Shown piece by piece: positions 38,071-49,599 of a stretch of DNA of 64,000 nt. Location of the stretch: positions 12,234,276 through 12,298,275 of the forward strand of contig NC_033621.1 in NCBI RefSeq assembly GCF_001540865.1, given 5' to 3'. Within the stretch, counting starts at the first letter, position 1. Every line of letters starts with the position of its first letter. Source of the stretch: Ananas comosus (taxonomy: Eukaryota; Streptophyta; Magnoliopsida; Poales; Bromeliaceae). The notes below the pieces were generated by a model. That model saw only the letters and a list, made by a program, of their open reading frames with translations, was not told the origin of the DNA and did no database searches. Position numbers and translations under genes: made by a program.

Positions 38071-38291
38071 AGATAAACTTCAATTTGTCCTTCTATGTTT
38101 AGTTTGTTTTCATTTCATCATTCTGCAATTCAAAAAGTTACACTTAATTATCTTGTAATTTTATTCCTATTTTTATCTAAAAATTGTATTATCAAATTGA
38201 GCAGCAATTCGATAACCACATAATTCCTAAGTGTAATTTTTTAAATAATAGGAACGAACCAAAACCATAGGAGATAAATTGAAATTTGCCC
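38071..38291. mobile_element. Inverted-repeat MITE-like element
   Basis: Left arm GATAAACTTCAATTTGTCC... and the reverse complement of the right arm GGGCAAATTTCAATTTATC... align over about 75 bp, sharing CTTCAATTT, CTATG and AAGTTACACTTA-like blocks. The element is about 220 bp with no ORF. Ends resemble the GGGAAAACTTC ends of the elements at 48839 and 60935, so it may be a distant relative. Confidence 0.55.
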
Positions 38292-39009
38292 AAGAAAAAA
38301 TTTAAAAAAAAGGGTTAGAAGTTAAGGGACCAGTGTAATAATAACCTTAATTAGGGGGGTCCCAGTGCAATTTTACCTTTATTTATTTATTTATGGTTTT
38401 GGTGTGCTTTCGATTTGGTTGAAGTGTTGACTGGCTTAGTTTTAGATTAATGGGATCTTGCTGGCAGTGTGTGTGTGGTGGGAAATTTCTTCGGTGTAAC
38501 GCCGACGTGTACCTGACATTTCTAGCGTGGGCCCCACATGTCATTCTATGCGCGACCGTTACATGGAAAATTCTCTCCTCCTTAATTAAAGGAGAAATTA
38601 TCTGCGTGAAACATGCAATGGACCAACCAATCTCCATCTAACCCTCCATTTGATGATAATAATTCGAGTTTTCGATTTTGAGCCGTGAAATAATTAGGTT
38701 TCGAACTTAAAATTTCGAGTACCAATTATCATCAAGTTAGGTACGATTCGATCTCTCGCTTTATATATTACTCGCGATTTATTATTCGCTTTATTTAACT
38801 TATTATTCTTTAGATAAGAACAAAGCTGGGGCATAAGAAACTGTGTTATAAGTTGTTTGTGGAGATGCCTCAAAGAAATGTTTTCTCCATGGGGGAAGCT
38901 AGCTAGAGAGTGATTGGAGCCATGAATTTAGAGGTCATGATTAAATTTGCTCTACCAACTATATCTCTGTGTAAGTGATATAAACGATATAATGTGGCAA
39001 GGTTTGCGC

Positions 39010-39690
39010 ACGGGGGGCGTCGAGTGTGCCATCGACATGGCACGTCGGCGTGCCTCCACACCCTCTTTTATACGTCGACATGGGTGGCACGGCCTAATCG
39101 GGTTGAGCGGCACATATTGGTCTAAAAAGGCCAACATCCTGCTCTATGGCGGGAGACCAGGTTGGGTTTAGTCATGTTCGAAATGGCATGAAGCCGGATT
39201 GAGCTGAGTCATCTTCGAAGTGGCGTGAGGCTGGTTGGACCAAGTCACAATTGAGACCCGTGGACGCTGCTTTTGTATACTTTGTTGCATAAGTCCAACA
39301 ATTCGAGCTTTCGGGATTAATGATTAGTGCCAACGATCTGACAGCACGGATGACATGAGGTGCAGGCTGCGCAAGGTCGTGTTGACTGACAAGAGAATCC
39401 TTGCAACGTGGTAATGGCACTATGGTAGTGATGCTAGTAGTTTTCGGTCTATTTATGATTCATTTGAGTTGTTTGGTTGGACGTAGTTGAACATAAATCA
39501 GTTACATTTGCATTATGGTAGTGATGTGGTAATGGCATGCACTATGGTAGTGGCATTACCACATCCTTGCAATGTGCTAATGGCACTATGGTAGTGATGC
39601 TGGTACCTTTCAGTCTATTTATGATTCATTTGGACCGTTTGGTTGGACGTAGTTGAACATAAATCAGTTACATTTGTATTTATCTTATTT
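39010..39690. repeat. Nested direct repeats, possible LTR remnant
   Basis: At about 39160-39245 two copies of a roughly 37-bp unit (TCATGTTCGAAATGGCATGA versus TCATCTTCGAAGTGGCGTGA) are in tandem. Further on, a block of about 115 bp (ATCCTTGCAA...CAGTTACATTTG) occurs twice about 167 bp apart, with the intervening DNA repeating ACTATGGTAGTG motifs. No coding content was recognised. Confidence 0.6.
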
Positions 39691-40235
39691 GGCTTCTCAT
39701 TGTTTATAATGCTATATATGTCTACGTCTTTTCTGTTTGATTGTTGGTTGTACGTAGTTGTAAGCTGCACCTTTTAGAAGTGCGACAATTGGATTACCCG
39801 CAATGCAGAGAGTATTATTTTTTGACCTTTTTTTTTTCTATATGCGTGTAAAATTATTCTCTCCAACTGCAGCATTTCCACCTATGTCTCGTTCAGGCAT
39901 GGGTCGAAATACAATACAACATACATAAAGAGCATCCAATTGAAATGTATCCTTCATTTTTAGAGACTCATCTTATCTTGTTAGATTCTTTGCTGCTTCA
40001 CTATAGCATATATACCATTCTAGTAGAATGCATTCTAGTACTAGATAAAAGATTTATGTAGTCAATACACACCAAGGTGTGAAATTTTGCTCTCTGATAG
40101 CAAGAAACAACTGAGTTCAGAGAAATAATTGAAGTGGTTGTTCTCATACACACACTACATATATCGACCGAGTACTCGTCTTCTGACGTAACCGTTTATG
40201 GCGTAGAACGCCAATTAACATGCAAAATAACTAGC

Positions 40236-43200
40236 TCAGAGCAAATTCTTGGAACCTTGATTGGCTTTTATTTCGTAACCAAGATGCAGGGTTGGTTGAT
40301 CTTGATGTTGTGAATAGTGATGAGAAGCAGCCTCCAACATGTTGACATGGTAATAGTTTCTGGAATCGAACGTCGGGAGAGTATCGAGTTCCGCTCCTCC
40401 TGAGACCATACTGGCTTGCTGGGCACGCTCACTCTCCGCTATCTGGTATGAATCCAAAGATTTTGAAATTGTGAACGAAAACGAGATTAAATGGTGTGAA
40501 CGCGATATATGAACACGGATATACGTACTGATGTCATGCTAGATGTTACTTCTGTACTTTGACTCTAGAGATTGCTAATTTTTTTAAGTTCTTGAAATCT
40601 ATTAGTGTTACCTAGTTTATTAAGTTCTTGAAATAATGAATTGTGTGATTTATTATTATCGATCACCTCTCTGATAAAATATACAGAATATAGATTGAAG
40701 TCTAAGTCCTTTAATATGAGTAATTTAGATGATTCAATTTAAATGTTCTTTTGCTTGTTGACAAGCTAAAGTTATCAGTATCGAGATTAGGCTTTACTAC
40801 GTGCGACAATTACCTTAGCTCGGAGGTACATATTGTCATTTTGAAGATCTGCTTCCTAGAAATAACACAGAAGAAGAGATGAATTAGATTAAAGAATCAA
40901 TATTTATACATGGAGAACAAGGATAAAAACACATTGCAAGTAAGTATTAGATCCAAAAGATTACCCTTTTCTGCATGTAGTCAATCTCCGCAAACAGCTG
41001 TTCATGCTGATGAGAAGTAAATGAAAGAACGTGATAATTAGTTCTCATGCTGAATTCTACACCTTCGCTTTCGAAAAAACTAACTACTCTATCTTCATTT
41101 TGCATCTGTTGATGCTGATTATTACTTTGGTACTTTACCTTCTTTGATCGAATCCGCGTGATTCCTCTTTCAAGCCGGTTCTCGAGTTGCTTGAGCTCCT
41201 TAACACTGAGATTACTCAGTGACTCACCCATCAAATGCCTAGAAAATATAGCAGTAATTAAAAAGGTTACAACTATTATGAAGGTTAATTAATCTTAGAC
41301 TAATAAAATTCCAGTGATCCCTTCATAAGATAATTGAGAATTACACACAAATTTGATCTTAGAACCTCATCACCTGTTTGCATTCTGTAGAATTTGTATC
41401 TGGTGGCGTAGCTTTGCGGCTTCTTGCTGATAATATTGCTATACAACCATAAAAGCAATAGAAATATTAGAGCAGTTTAGGTTAAGTTGTGCTCTACATT
41501 TAGTCTTGGATCTTCCTATATTAGCATATATTAAAATCTAAGAATTTGCATTTATGAACATATATGAAACATAATAGAAACATATTAGAGACAGTATCAT
41601 AAAAACAACAACTTACATGAGAATTGATCTCTACAGCAGAACTTGAGTTTGAATTGTTGGAGCAGGCCTTCTTGTACCTCTCGATTGTCGATCTTACGCT
41701 AGTATGACAATTAATGGAATAAAACAGTGAAAAATATTTTGTTAGACCACAAGTATCAGCATTTTCTTTTTGTCTCCTAAAATTTTTCAGATATAAATCT
41801 CGATGGTACGCTTAAAATGATGTTATGAAAACAAGTGGCAAAAGAGCTTGTTTTAACAATGAATATATATTCAAGAGTTGTTGACTTAAAAATAGGAATA
41901 AACTCATTTGATGAGGCAGTATTCTGTTATTGCTCGTCGATATTCGAGTAATTGAGGGGTAAGCTATAATTTTGGTCAAAGAAATTAGTCCTTCAAATGC
42001 TTATCCTAACATTACATAATAATTTGGAAAAGATGTGAGCATATAGAGTAAACCTTGCTTCTTGCATGCATGAGTATATATATGTTCACAAAAAAATCCA
42101 CATTTATGTACTTCTTTTTCTTATCAAACAATATATATCCGCATGCAGTATATCATTTGCTTCTATGAGCATTTTAAAGAGAGCTTTACGATGTGAGTAA
42201 ATTCATGTTTACAATACAAGTTGATGAACTAGGAAGATTGAGATGATAGATGCGTAGAAAAGGTGAAGAGAGTTTAGCTTCAAAATCTTAGTTGAATTTG
42301 AAAGCTTGCAGATTAAGAAGTCTAAGACATGTTGCGAATCAGCTATTTCACAAGATTTTTTATCACGGTGAACCAACTGAGAGGAACGTGGAGAGTTTGT
42401 ATGATGTCCGAGCGGTGAAAAAACTCTGCACTTGGTGAACAACAAATTCAAACATGTTATCACGACCATCGCAGAATCCAAAAACGTAGAGACGGTGTTT
42501 GTCACTTCTTTGACTACAAGTGAGCAAAGAAAAAAAGAAGTACAAGATGTGATCGAGCAGATCCTCGATACAAAAGTAGAAGCAACCAATTTATAGTCAA
42601 TGTGTTTACTATGTTTTGGACATGGAGAGCAAATATTTTGAGAGTGGGCCAAATATTAGAAGAGACAATGACATTCCTATATAAAGAAGATATGATTTAG
42701 AAGCTTTATATAAAAAACATCTTAAAAATATTTGTTCTATGAACTTCTTTGTGTTCATCAGCTCATATAAACTTCTAAATATATATGTGCTCAAACAGTA
42801 TATGTTTGGATGAACTCATGTGAAACTCCAAGTTTGTTACACTCTAATTAAACTGAGAGTGTATGTGCTCACAGCAGAAAGAGTAGAAAATAAATAATTA
42901 ATTATCACACCTCCAAAGTGGTAAGGGAATTAGTGATACTATAATATGGGATATATATATATACTGTTCCCATTCTTATTTTTGCTTCATTAATGGTGAA
43001 GAGAAACTAAGCAGAGGCAATTGCACCAAAATATGAAAGGGCACTAGTACGGATTTGTAAGGAAAGTAGCAAGAAGCTGTGATCATCATCACCTAGAAAA
43101 TCTCATTCAAGAGAGAGAACTCTTCCTCTTCTCTCTCTCTCTCTCTCTATATATATATAAAACAATAATACTTATATATAACTGGTCAGTATATCTTCCA

Positions 43201-43296
43201 GTGAATAATCCTTTTTGAAGGTTTCTTCTTTCAAGTTATGAATCTTTTCCAACAGTTTCTAACATTAAAAGCTAACAATTAAAACACAAAACCAGC

Positions 43297-43338
<42 letters not shown>

Positions 43339-43510
43339 CAAGATGTATGGGTTTCTTCATAATGGTCCAACATGTAGAAGAAAAGTGTGGCTTCTCCCCA
43401 TTGCCTTTCCCATATTATGCTAAGAACTTAAATTCCATTTTCCAATGTCTTTGTGGGTTGCTTTTGCTTCTGTTCTAGCAGCTTCTGTCCCCTTGAGATT
43501 TGATGTTTGT

Positions 43511-43545
<35 letters not shown>

Positions 43546-44574
43546 ATGCTTCAGAGTAATGCTTCAATACCTAGTCATATATATATGTCCCCAGTGTAAC
43601 ACAACAAAGGCAAGGAAAACAAGAAGAAAGGGTGGGAGAGAACAAAAATAAAAATAATATACAATAATAATATATATATATAGGGAGTCTTGCAGGATAG
43701 ACAGTTTTACCCATCGTTCATTATATGACATGCATGAATCTTAAAATGTCGATAGTTAGAATGATTAAACTGTCTCACTGTACAAGCTCCCCGTACAATT
43801 TTTTTGTTTCAGAGAACATCGCATCCCATGCTTTACATAGTTTATATAATCACCACCAACTACTAGAGCAATTAACAGGTTATTTAAACATGGGGCAATA
43901 GATCTTCAGTTTGAACTCTGAGTGTGTGAATTAATTGTCTATGTGCTTGATAAAGAAAATTTAAAAGAAAAGGAAGAAAAAAAGCATAATTTTTATGATC
44001 AGTGGTACAAGAGAGGAACCCCCCTCATGTTGCACACCATATATATGTAATGGCTAAATAATTAATTGGATGTGTATATAAAGAGTAACCTTGTATAAAA
44101 CTTAACATTCCTTCATTCAAACCCTCCATAAAATTCATGATCCTTCTTAATTTTGAAAAAAGAAAAAAGAAATCAGTGGATGAAGCTAGCTAGCTAATAA
44201 TGCAACAATAATTAATTAATTACTCAAATTAACAACACAACCACAACAATTCAGCTCAAATAAATAAATCAAAATCAAATTAAGGAAAGAGATGACATAT
44301 ATATATATATATATATACATATGTAGCTAGATATATAGGAGTAAAAAAAAAAAAAATTGAATGAATAAATAAATTTCAAAGTTGAATTGAACCTGTTGTT
44401 TGAGTACTCGTAGAGGCGGCCGCGGGCGGAGAAGACGACGAGGGCGATCTCTGCGTCGCAGAGGACGGAGAGCTCGTAGGCCTTCTTCAGCAGCCCGTTG
44501 CGCCGCTTGCAGAAGGTCACCTGCCGACTCGTCGTGTTCTCGATCCTCTTGATCTCAATCTTCCCCCTCCCCAT
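40236..44574 (-). CDS. AGL11: D-class MADS-box transcription factor, AGL11/SEEDSTICK-like
   Basis: Seven exons: 44393-44574, 41617-41698, 41374-41438, 41139-41238, 40965-41006, 40814-40855 and 40236-40442, giving 239 residues with the exon size series (65/100/42/42 for the K domain) standard for the AGAMOUS subfamily. Residues 1-60 are the MADS domain ([32 protein letters not shown]). The I region is [10 protein letters not shown] and the K domain includes [24 protein letters not shown]. The C-terminus has [12 protein letters not shown] and the LHLGYE motif typical of D-lineage ovule-identity proteins. Such proteins bind CArG boxes in MADS tetramers and specify ovules and seed coat. An upstream in-frame ATG at 44592 would add six residues, but MGRGK is the family start. 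Intron 1 is 2.7 kb, in the position of the regulatory intron of this subfamily, and contains a transposon relic. GA/CT tracts lie upstream and in the intron. Confidence 0.96.
42294..42596 (+). pseudogene. Decayed Ty1-copia gag (UBN2-type) fragment inside MADS intron 1, antisense to the gene
   Basis: Read on the + strand with frameshifts, this gives [13 protein letters not shown] and VNQLR segments, then a longer open piece: [39 protein letters not shown] and a stop at 42594-42596. This matches the plant copia Gag pattern (NKFKHVV-TIEESKDL---L-SL--HEQR). Only Gag-like sequence is visible; no protease, integrase, reverse transcriptase or LTR was recognised. It cannot be active. Confidence 0.7.
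43299..43332. repeat. (CT)n tract in MADS intron 1
   Basis: Seventeen CT units on the + strand, (GA)n on the gene strand. A shorter CT run lies at about 43131-43149. Confidence 0.9.
43515..43543. repeat. (GA)n tract in MADS intron 1
   Basis: About 14 GA units on the + strand, opposite in sense to the tract at 43299. Confidence 0.9.
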
Positions 44575-45304
44575 GATTTGTATGTGTGCCACTCAGCCCT
44601 ACTTCTCTTCGCACTTTTAATTATATCTCTGAGTTGTAGTACCCAAACAAAAAAAAAAAGGAAAAAAAAAAAAAAAACACTAGGGTTTTAGGGTTTGTTG
44701 GAGATGCAGATCAATAGTGGAAAACCTAGAATTAATGGTTTAATTATAAATTTCTTGTAGCTTATGATCAAGAGGAAAAAAAAATAAAAAGAAAAAAAAG
44801 AGTTTAGGAGTTTTGATTATTACTTGTACATATGGAGTGGAAAATTTCAAGATAATCAAAAAGATAAAGGTGAGTCTAAATAAGTTGAAACCTTGTGAGG
44901 AGAGAAAAGAATCAGCATATGTAGCTTAAAATCTATTCATGGCAGGATCTAAAGTGATATATGTGTGTGTATATGTATAGTTGAAGTTTTGTAAAAAAAC
45001 AAAAAAAAAAGAAAAAGAAAAAAAAAAGAGAGAAAATTAAGGAGCCATGTAGAAACATTAACTAAAATGATATTAAAAGAACAATAAAGAGAAAAGAAGA
45101 GTGAAAGATCTCCTTGAAATCATTTAGAAAACTAGGAGGAAAAAAATTAAAAACATAGTAGATTAGTTAATTAACTAGTAGTTAGTTCACCAAATTATAG
45201 CTTTTTCTGGAAAAAGAAGAAGAAAAAAAAACCATAAAAATTAAGAACCATAAAATTGGCAAAGAGCTAGTAGAAACCAATGGTTTAGATCACTTGTTAC
45301 CATT

Positions 45305-45345
<41 letters not shown>

Positions 45346-45492
45346 GAACAAAACCACCCAGGGAAGAAGATCTAGTCACAAGCAAGAATATATTAAAGCT
45401 GGAGCAACAAAGAAAAAGAAAATATAGTAACTATTGTAGTGTGTGAGAAATGGAGACAATTACCACTCTTGTGATTAGGAAAGGGGCTCTAT
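44575..45492. other. MADS gene 5' flank: likely leader with possible leader intron
   Basis: AT-rich with A-runs and an (AT)n tract at about 45309-45341. AGAMOUS-subfamily genes often have an intron in the 5' leader. The distance from the ATG to the GA-rich block at 45493 is compatible with that, but no exon can be fixed from sequence alone. Confidence 0.4.
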
Positions 45493-45540
45493 AGAGAGAG
45501 AGTATATGAGAAAGAGAGAGAGTATATGAGAGAGAGAGAG

Positions 45541-45580
<40 letters not shown>
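45493..45580. promoter_or_regulatory. Compound GA-repeat block upstream of the MADS gene
   Basis: Four (GA)n runs are separated by three TATATGAG-like spacers; the last run is about 35 bp. In Arabidopsis, BASIC PENTACYSTEINE proteins bind GA-rich elements in the SEEDSTICK regulatory region, so this is a candidate binding platform. Function is inferred from orthology. Confidence 0.5.
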
Positions 45581-45583
<3 letters not shown>

Positions 45584-46513
45584 GGGCACTGCATGGGGCT
45601 GGTGCAGGATGTGGTGGGGTTTCCATTTAAAGGATATTGGAATAGCCCAGGAGCTGATATCTATTTGTAAAGGGTTTGCAACAGGTAACTTGTACCTCTG
45701 GAGTAGATTTACATATTTTATGTTTTTTCTTTGATTTTTAGGAGAGAATTAACCTTAAAATTCAGGCATAGAAGTTTTTTTTTTAAAAAAAAATAATTAA
45801 GTATGGATGCAACTTATATGAACTATCACCGATTTTAATCTGACTCTATAGTCATAAGTGCTATCTATAATCATAATCTGACTCTATAATCATAAGTCGT
45901 ATTGGACTTCTGGCGAAGGAGTGGGTCGATTTCTGTAGAGCTGGGTGAGTCACACCCTTCGTTTTTGTTGCTTTTTCTTGTTGTGCACCAAGTTCTTCTT
46001 TTCTTGTTATTTTTTCTAGTGACTTTTTGCTTTCTCGAGGCCTCGGCTGCTTCACTCTATATAGCTTAATTCACTTATTTAATGCATGAAGTAAATAGGG
46101 TGCTACCTCTCTTTCTCAAAAAAAAAAAAAAAAATGGTTACGTATTGTAACATAATAATTATCAAATGACTTATATCAAACAAATTAAGAGGTTCAGTAC
46201 AAAAAAGAAAAAACTTTTAGAGACGGGATATACGGATCAAAATTAACCATAGTTTAGGTAATCCTTTACAATTAATTTCATCAACGAAAAAAATCTATTA
46301 AATGTGTTATGTGATATACAAAAGGCGTATATATCAATATTATATTGCAAATTTTAGAGTTTGTGATTTTGTCATAGATTACTAATTGATCTCTTTCATT
46401 ATTAATACAGGAACATCAAATAGAAATTAAGATTAATGTTCATTTGTGTCCAAATTTGCCATTTGTATATAATAGTTTTTAATTAAGTCGAAAAACAACC
46501 AATTCTCTAACTA

Positions 46514-47161
46514 GTGAACACCGGTGTCTTGTTTCATTGGGGCATTTCCCACTCGCTGGGTAATGGAAACTCTATTGATTTTTGGACGGACAGATGGTGT
46601 GGGGACACCTGCTTACACTTGGCTTTTCCGAAGATCTATGCGCTAACGGAACACAATTTAGTAAAGGTCAAGGATTGCTTTAACAGTCAGGGCTGGAACT
46701 GGACTAGGATGTTGAGTGAAGAACTGATTATAAGGTCCGGGTTGGGAGCAAAACTCTCGGTACTCAAGGATAGGGTTACTGGATACTATGTAACGCAAGG
46801 ACCGGATACGATACATTGGAGATGGTCGACCAACGGATTATTCTCGGTCAAATCGGTCTATACCATGTTGAACGACAGGGGTATGAGGGACGGACGTGCT
46901 AACAAAATTTGGAATCTACGTATACCTCTTAAGGTTAAAGTGTTCTGTTGGCTAGTACTTAAGAAGAGGCTCTTAACAGCTGATAACCTCGCGAAGAGAA
47001 GTTGGTCTGGTGATACGACATGTATGCTATGCATGTCACACGATGAGACCGTGAACCATCTACTCGCGCAATGTATCTTTACTAAGTTTATCTTGGTGAT
47101 GGGTGTGGAGAATATTCAAGCTACGGAGATGGGAGACGATGTTATTCATAATAATAATTAA
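46514..47161 (+). pseudogene. LINE retrotransposon relic: C-terminal zinc-binding part of reverse-transcriptase ORF
   Basis: A 215-codon open frame ends with the zf-RVT signature of plant LINE ORF2 proteins: a W-R-W-S-T-N-G-x-F-S-V-K-S-V-Y block, KIWNLRIPLKVKVFCWLVLK, and CMLC...ETVNHLLAQC (Cys-x2-Cys, His, Cys). An upstream DFWTDRWCG piece is also typical. No catalytic YxDD reverse transcriptase or endonuclease is present and the usual last ~50 residues are altered, so it is a truncated copy. The open frame suggests it is not very old. No poly-A tail or target duplication was identified. Confidence 0.85.
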
Positions 47162-47199
47162 AGTACCATGCAAAGATTCTGGAGAGGAAACCACTAATA

Positions 47200-47335
47200 G
47201 GGTTGAGACTCATATGTAGTTCTACATTTGCAATATTTATTGACCAAGTACAATTTTTTTTTCCTTTTTCTTTGACTAACTACAAAAATTGGTGAGCAAG
47301 TGTCACTAAATGCTCTCATTAACATGGAAAATTGA

Positions 47336-47375
<40 letters not shown>

Positions 47376-48783
47376 TGTTATAAAACTTATGTACATAGAT
47401 GTGGAGTTTTGAATCAATTTGAATTAGTTTCACTCGTGCTAAATAGATCATCGATCTAGCTGTTTATATATATCTTCCTCTTTAATAGTTTTATGATGCA
47501 ACATCTTTCCAATTTACGATCGATTACTCACGCATACGTAACTCTTATGTAGCTGTATACCGCAAAACGACTTTGCGTTACATGTATATGCTTCAAAATG
47601 GAAGCACATTTTTACACGAATGTATAACTAGTATCTCGTCGACGTCATTCGATATTCGAACCCAAATGCTACAATCTAAAATTCTATTCCTCTTTCATTG
47701 TATATATTTTCGGAGCCATCGCCATGAACACAGAACAAATGCTCAACCAAGTGTGCCTAAGAAGTGTATTAATTTTCCTCATCAATTTCTCATTAGGACC
47801 ACTTCTCACTTTTCCTTTTAATTGGTGCTGTTACACAAGCCCGTATATTTCAAAACTTTGCTATTAGTGTTATATTTCCTATCCTGGTAAATGATCCACA
47901 AACAGTGCTTACACCTAAATCAAGAGCATTTGGAGACCAAACATTTAGACTTTCTCATGGTACTACGTACAAAGCTTCAATCTCACATACATATCTTTTA
48001 CTAGTTCAAATGTTGGGCATGTGACTATGACATCCAAACATACAAATTACGCATAGCTCCACTATATATGGATAAAAGATCTAATACAAACCACTATAGC
48101 TTCTTATACCAAATATGAACACATTTAACCCAAAAATCAAGTGTCAAGTATCTTTGACCTATGTTACCACTACATTTCTCTTTTAACTTGTTAGGTGTGT
48201 GTGTCGCATGCGTGCGTGTGTACGCATGTCTACATGCGTGTGCGTGTTCTCATACATCTCGGACCCCTTTTCGCCGACTCGTGTATCTTCGTTTGCACCT
48301 GATCATCTCCTCATTACAAAGTATATATAGCCCACAATGCTAAACATGGGGGTTTGGTAATGTTGGAGAGGGGAAATAGTGAAAGCTACTTATTTCCCTT
48401 GGTGTAAAGTGGTGGGCGATACCTGAAACCCTGCTCATTTACTTGCACATGGTGTGACACCCCATGCCATTCAAGTGTTGTGGTGACCTTCTCCCTGTGT
48501 TTGCACTTGGTATTTAGTAAGTAAGTGGGCCATATATCCATGTGTACGTACCCTTATTTGGTCTCTGTGTTAGATCTTGTGCATCTAACTTGATAGAACC
48601 ATTTACCTGATCACATTCAATTTTAAGTGGTTTTTCACTTGTCTACATTTTTTTTTGGGGGGGTACTCTTAACATGCAGCTTATAATGGTAATAGAAGAA
48701 AACGAAAAGGGTTAAATTATGGTCCCCTTAGTTAAGACTCTAGGAAAACATAATGAATGCATCCCCTCTGGGAGAAAATATCA

Positions 48784-48821
<38 letters not shown>

Positions 48822-48838
48822 GAAAATAATAATTAAAA
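47200..48838. other. Intergenic region right of the LINE relic
   Basis: AT-rich, with (TA)n at about 47340-47374, an alternating purine-pyrimidine block at about 48195-48250, and (GA)n at about 48787-48818. No gene seen. Confidence 0.6.
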
Positions 48839-49187
48839 GGGAAAACTTCAAAGACACTCCCTGTGGTTTCGTACTTTCTCACTTTAGTATCCTGTGGTTT
48901 AAAGTATATCAATTTGATGCCCTGTGGTTTCATTTTTCTATTTTTATTATCAATTTCACTATTTTTTTTTTCTTAAATCAATGACAAAGTTAAAATTAAA
49001 ATGTATTAAAGTGAATATTCGATAAACTTAGATGGGTATCTGGAGTTTTTTGTATATAATTTAACGAAATATTAATAAAAAAAGCTGCCAAAAAAATAAA
49101 AATAAAACCAATGGCACCAAATTGATACACTTTAAACCGCAGGATACTAAAGTGAAAAACCACGGCCGGGATTTTTGAAGTTTTCCC
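48839..49187. mobile_element. Mutator-type MITE, family A copy 1, with 9-bp target duplication
   Basis: The element (349 bp) starts GGGAAAACTTCAAAGAC and ends with the reverse complement of GGGAAAACTTCAAAAATC. The inverted arms match over about 85 bp (shared: CACTTTAGTATCCTG, GGTTTAAAGT, ATCAATTTG). It is flanked by perfect 9-bp direct repeats TAATTAAAA at 48830-48838 and 49188-49196. A 9-bp duplication with long arms is the Mutator superfamily hallmark. No ORF. Confidence 0.88.
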
Positions 49188-49309
49188 TAATTAAAAACAA
49201 GCCCTCAAATTTTGGTAGTATAGTAGGAGGGAGGATTTAAAGTAAAGATGTAATTTCTTCTTCTTTTTTTTTACTTTGATATATGCCAAAAAAATATTAA
49301 AAAAGATTG

Positions 49310-49503
49310 TCCTGGCCCATCGGGCTAGGCTGATGCACAAATGACTGGGCCAAGAATGGGCCCACAGTACTCCAACTTGAACGTGATGCGCTCCGGACCG
49401 GGTTGGACCCAGAAACCATGTCGGCTCAATCCGACCCAACCCGGATCCAAAAATTCGTCGGGTCGGATAGGAGCAAACCCCGACCCGGCCCATTTGCACC
49501 CCT
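49310..49503. mobile_element. Possible hAT-like terminal fragment
   Basis: On the minus strand the sequence begins TTAGGGGTGCAAATGGGCC and continues with GGGTCGGGGT motifs. This resembles the TAGGGGTG-start of many plant hAT-derived elements. Only one end is visible. Confidence 0.3.
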
Positions 49504-49517
49504 AATCCCCAAGCAAT

Positions 49518-49522
<5 letters not shown>

Positions 49523-49566
<44 letters not shown>
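49523..49566. repeat. (GA)n microsatellite
   Basis: About 22 GA units adjoining the putative hAT-like end. Confidence 0.9.
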
Positions 49567-49568
<2 letters not shown>

Positions 49569-49599
49569 TTCTTTCATTGCCAAATAGAGGTAAGCAAAC

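Larger units (their letters stand above)
37660..40235. other. Intergenic region with degenerate repeats between KH and MADS genes
   Basis: AT-rich DNA, a small inverted-repeat element at 38071-38291, a GC-richer block at 39000-39430 that resembles retroelement LTR sequence, and a pair of about 115-bp direct repeats (39393-39511 and 39560-39678). No gene is supported. The last 200 bp are probably MADS 3'UTR. Confidence 0.55.

Noticed and set aside
42209..42652. 147-codon minus-strand ORF in MADS intron 1
   Set aside because: It is the complement of the decayed copia gag, whose + strand reading makes protein sense; the minus frame resembles nothing.
44575..44592. Upstream in-frame ATG of the MADS gene adding MAHIQI
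   Set aside because: AGL11-like proteins normally begin MGRGK; the extension is possible but unsupported.
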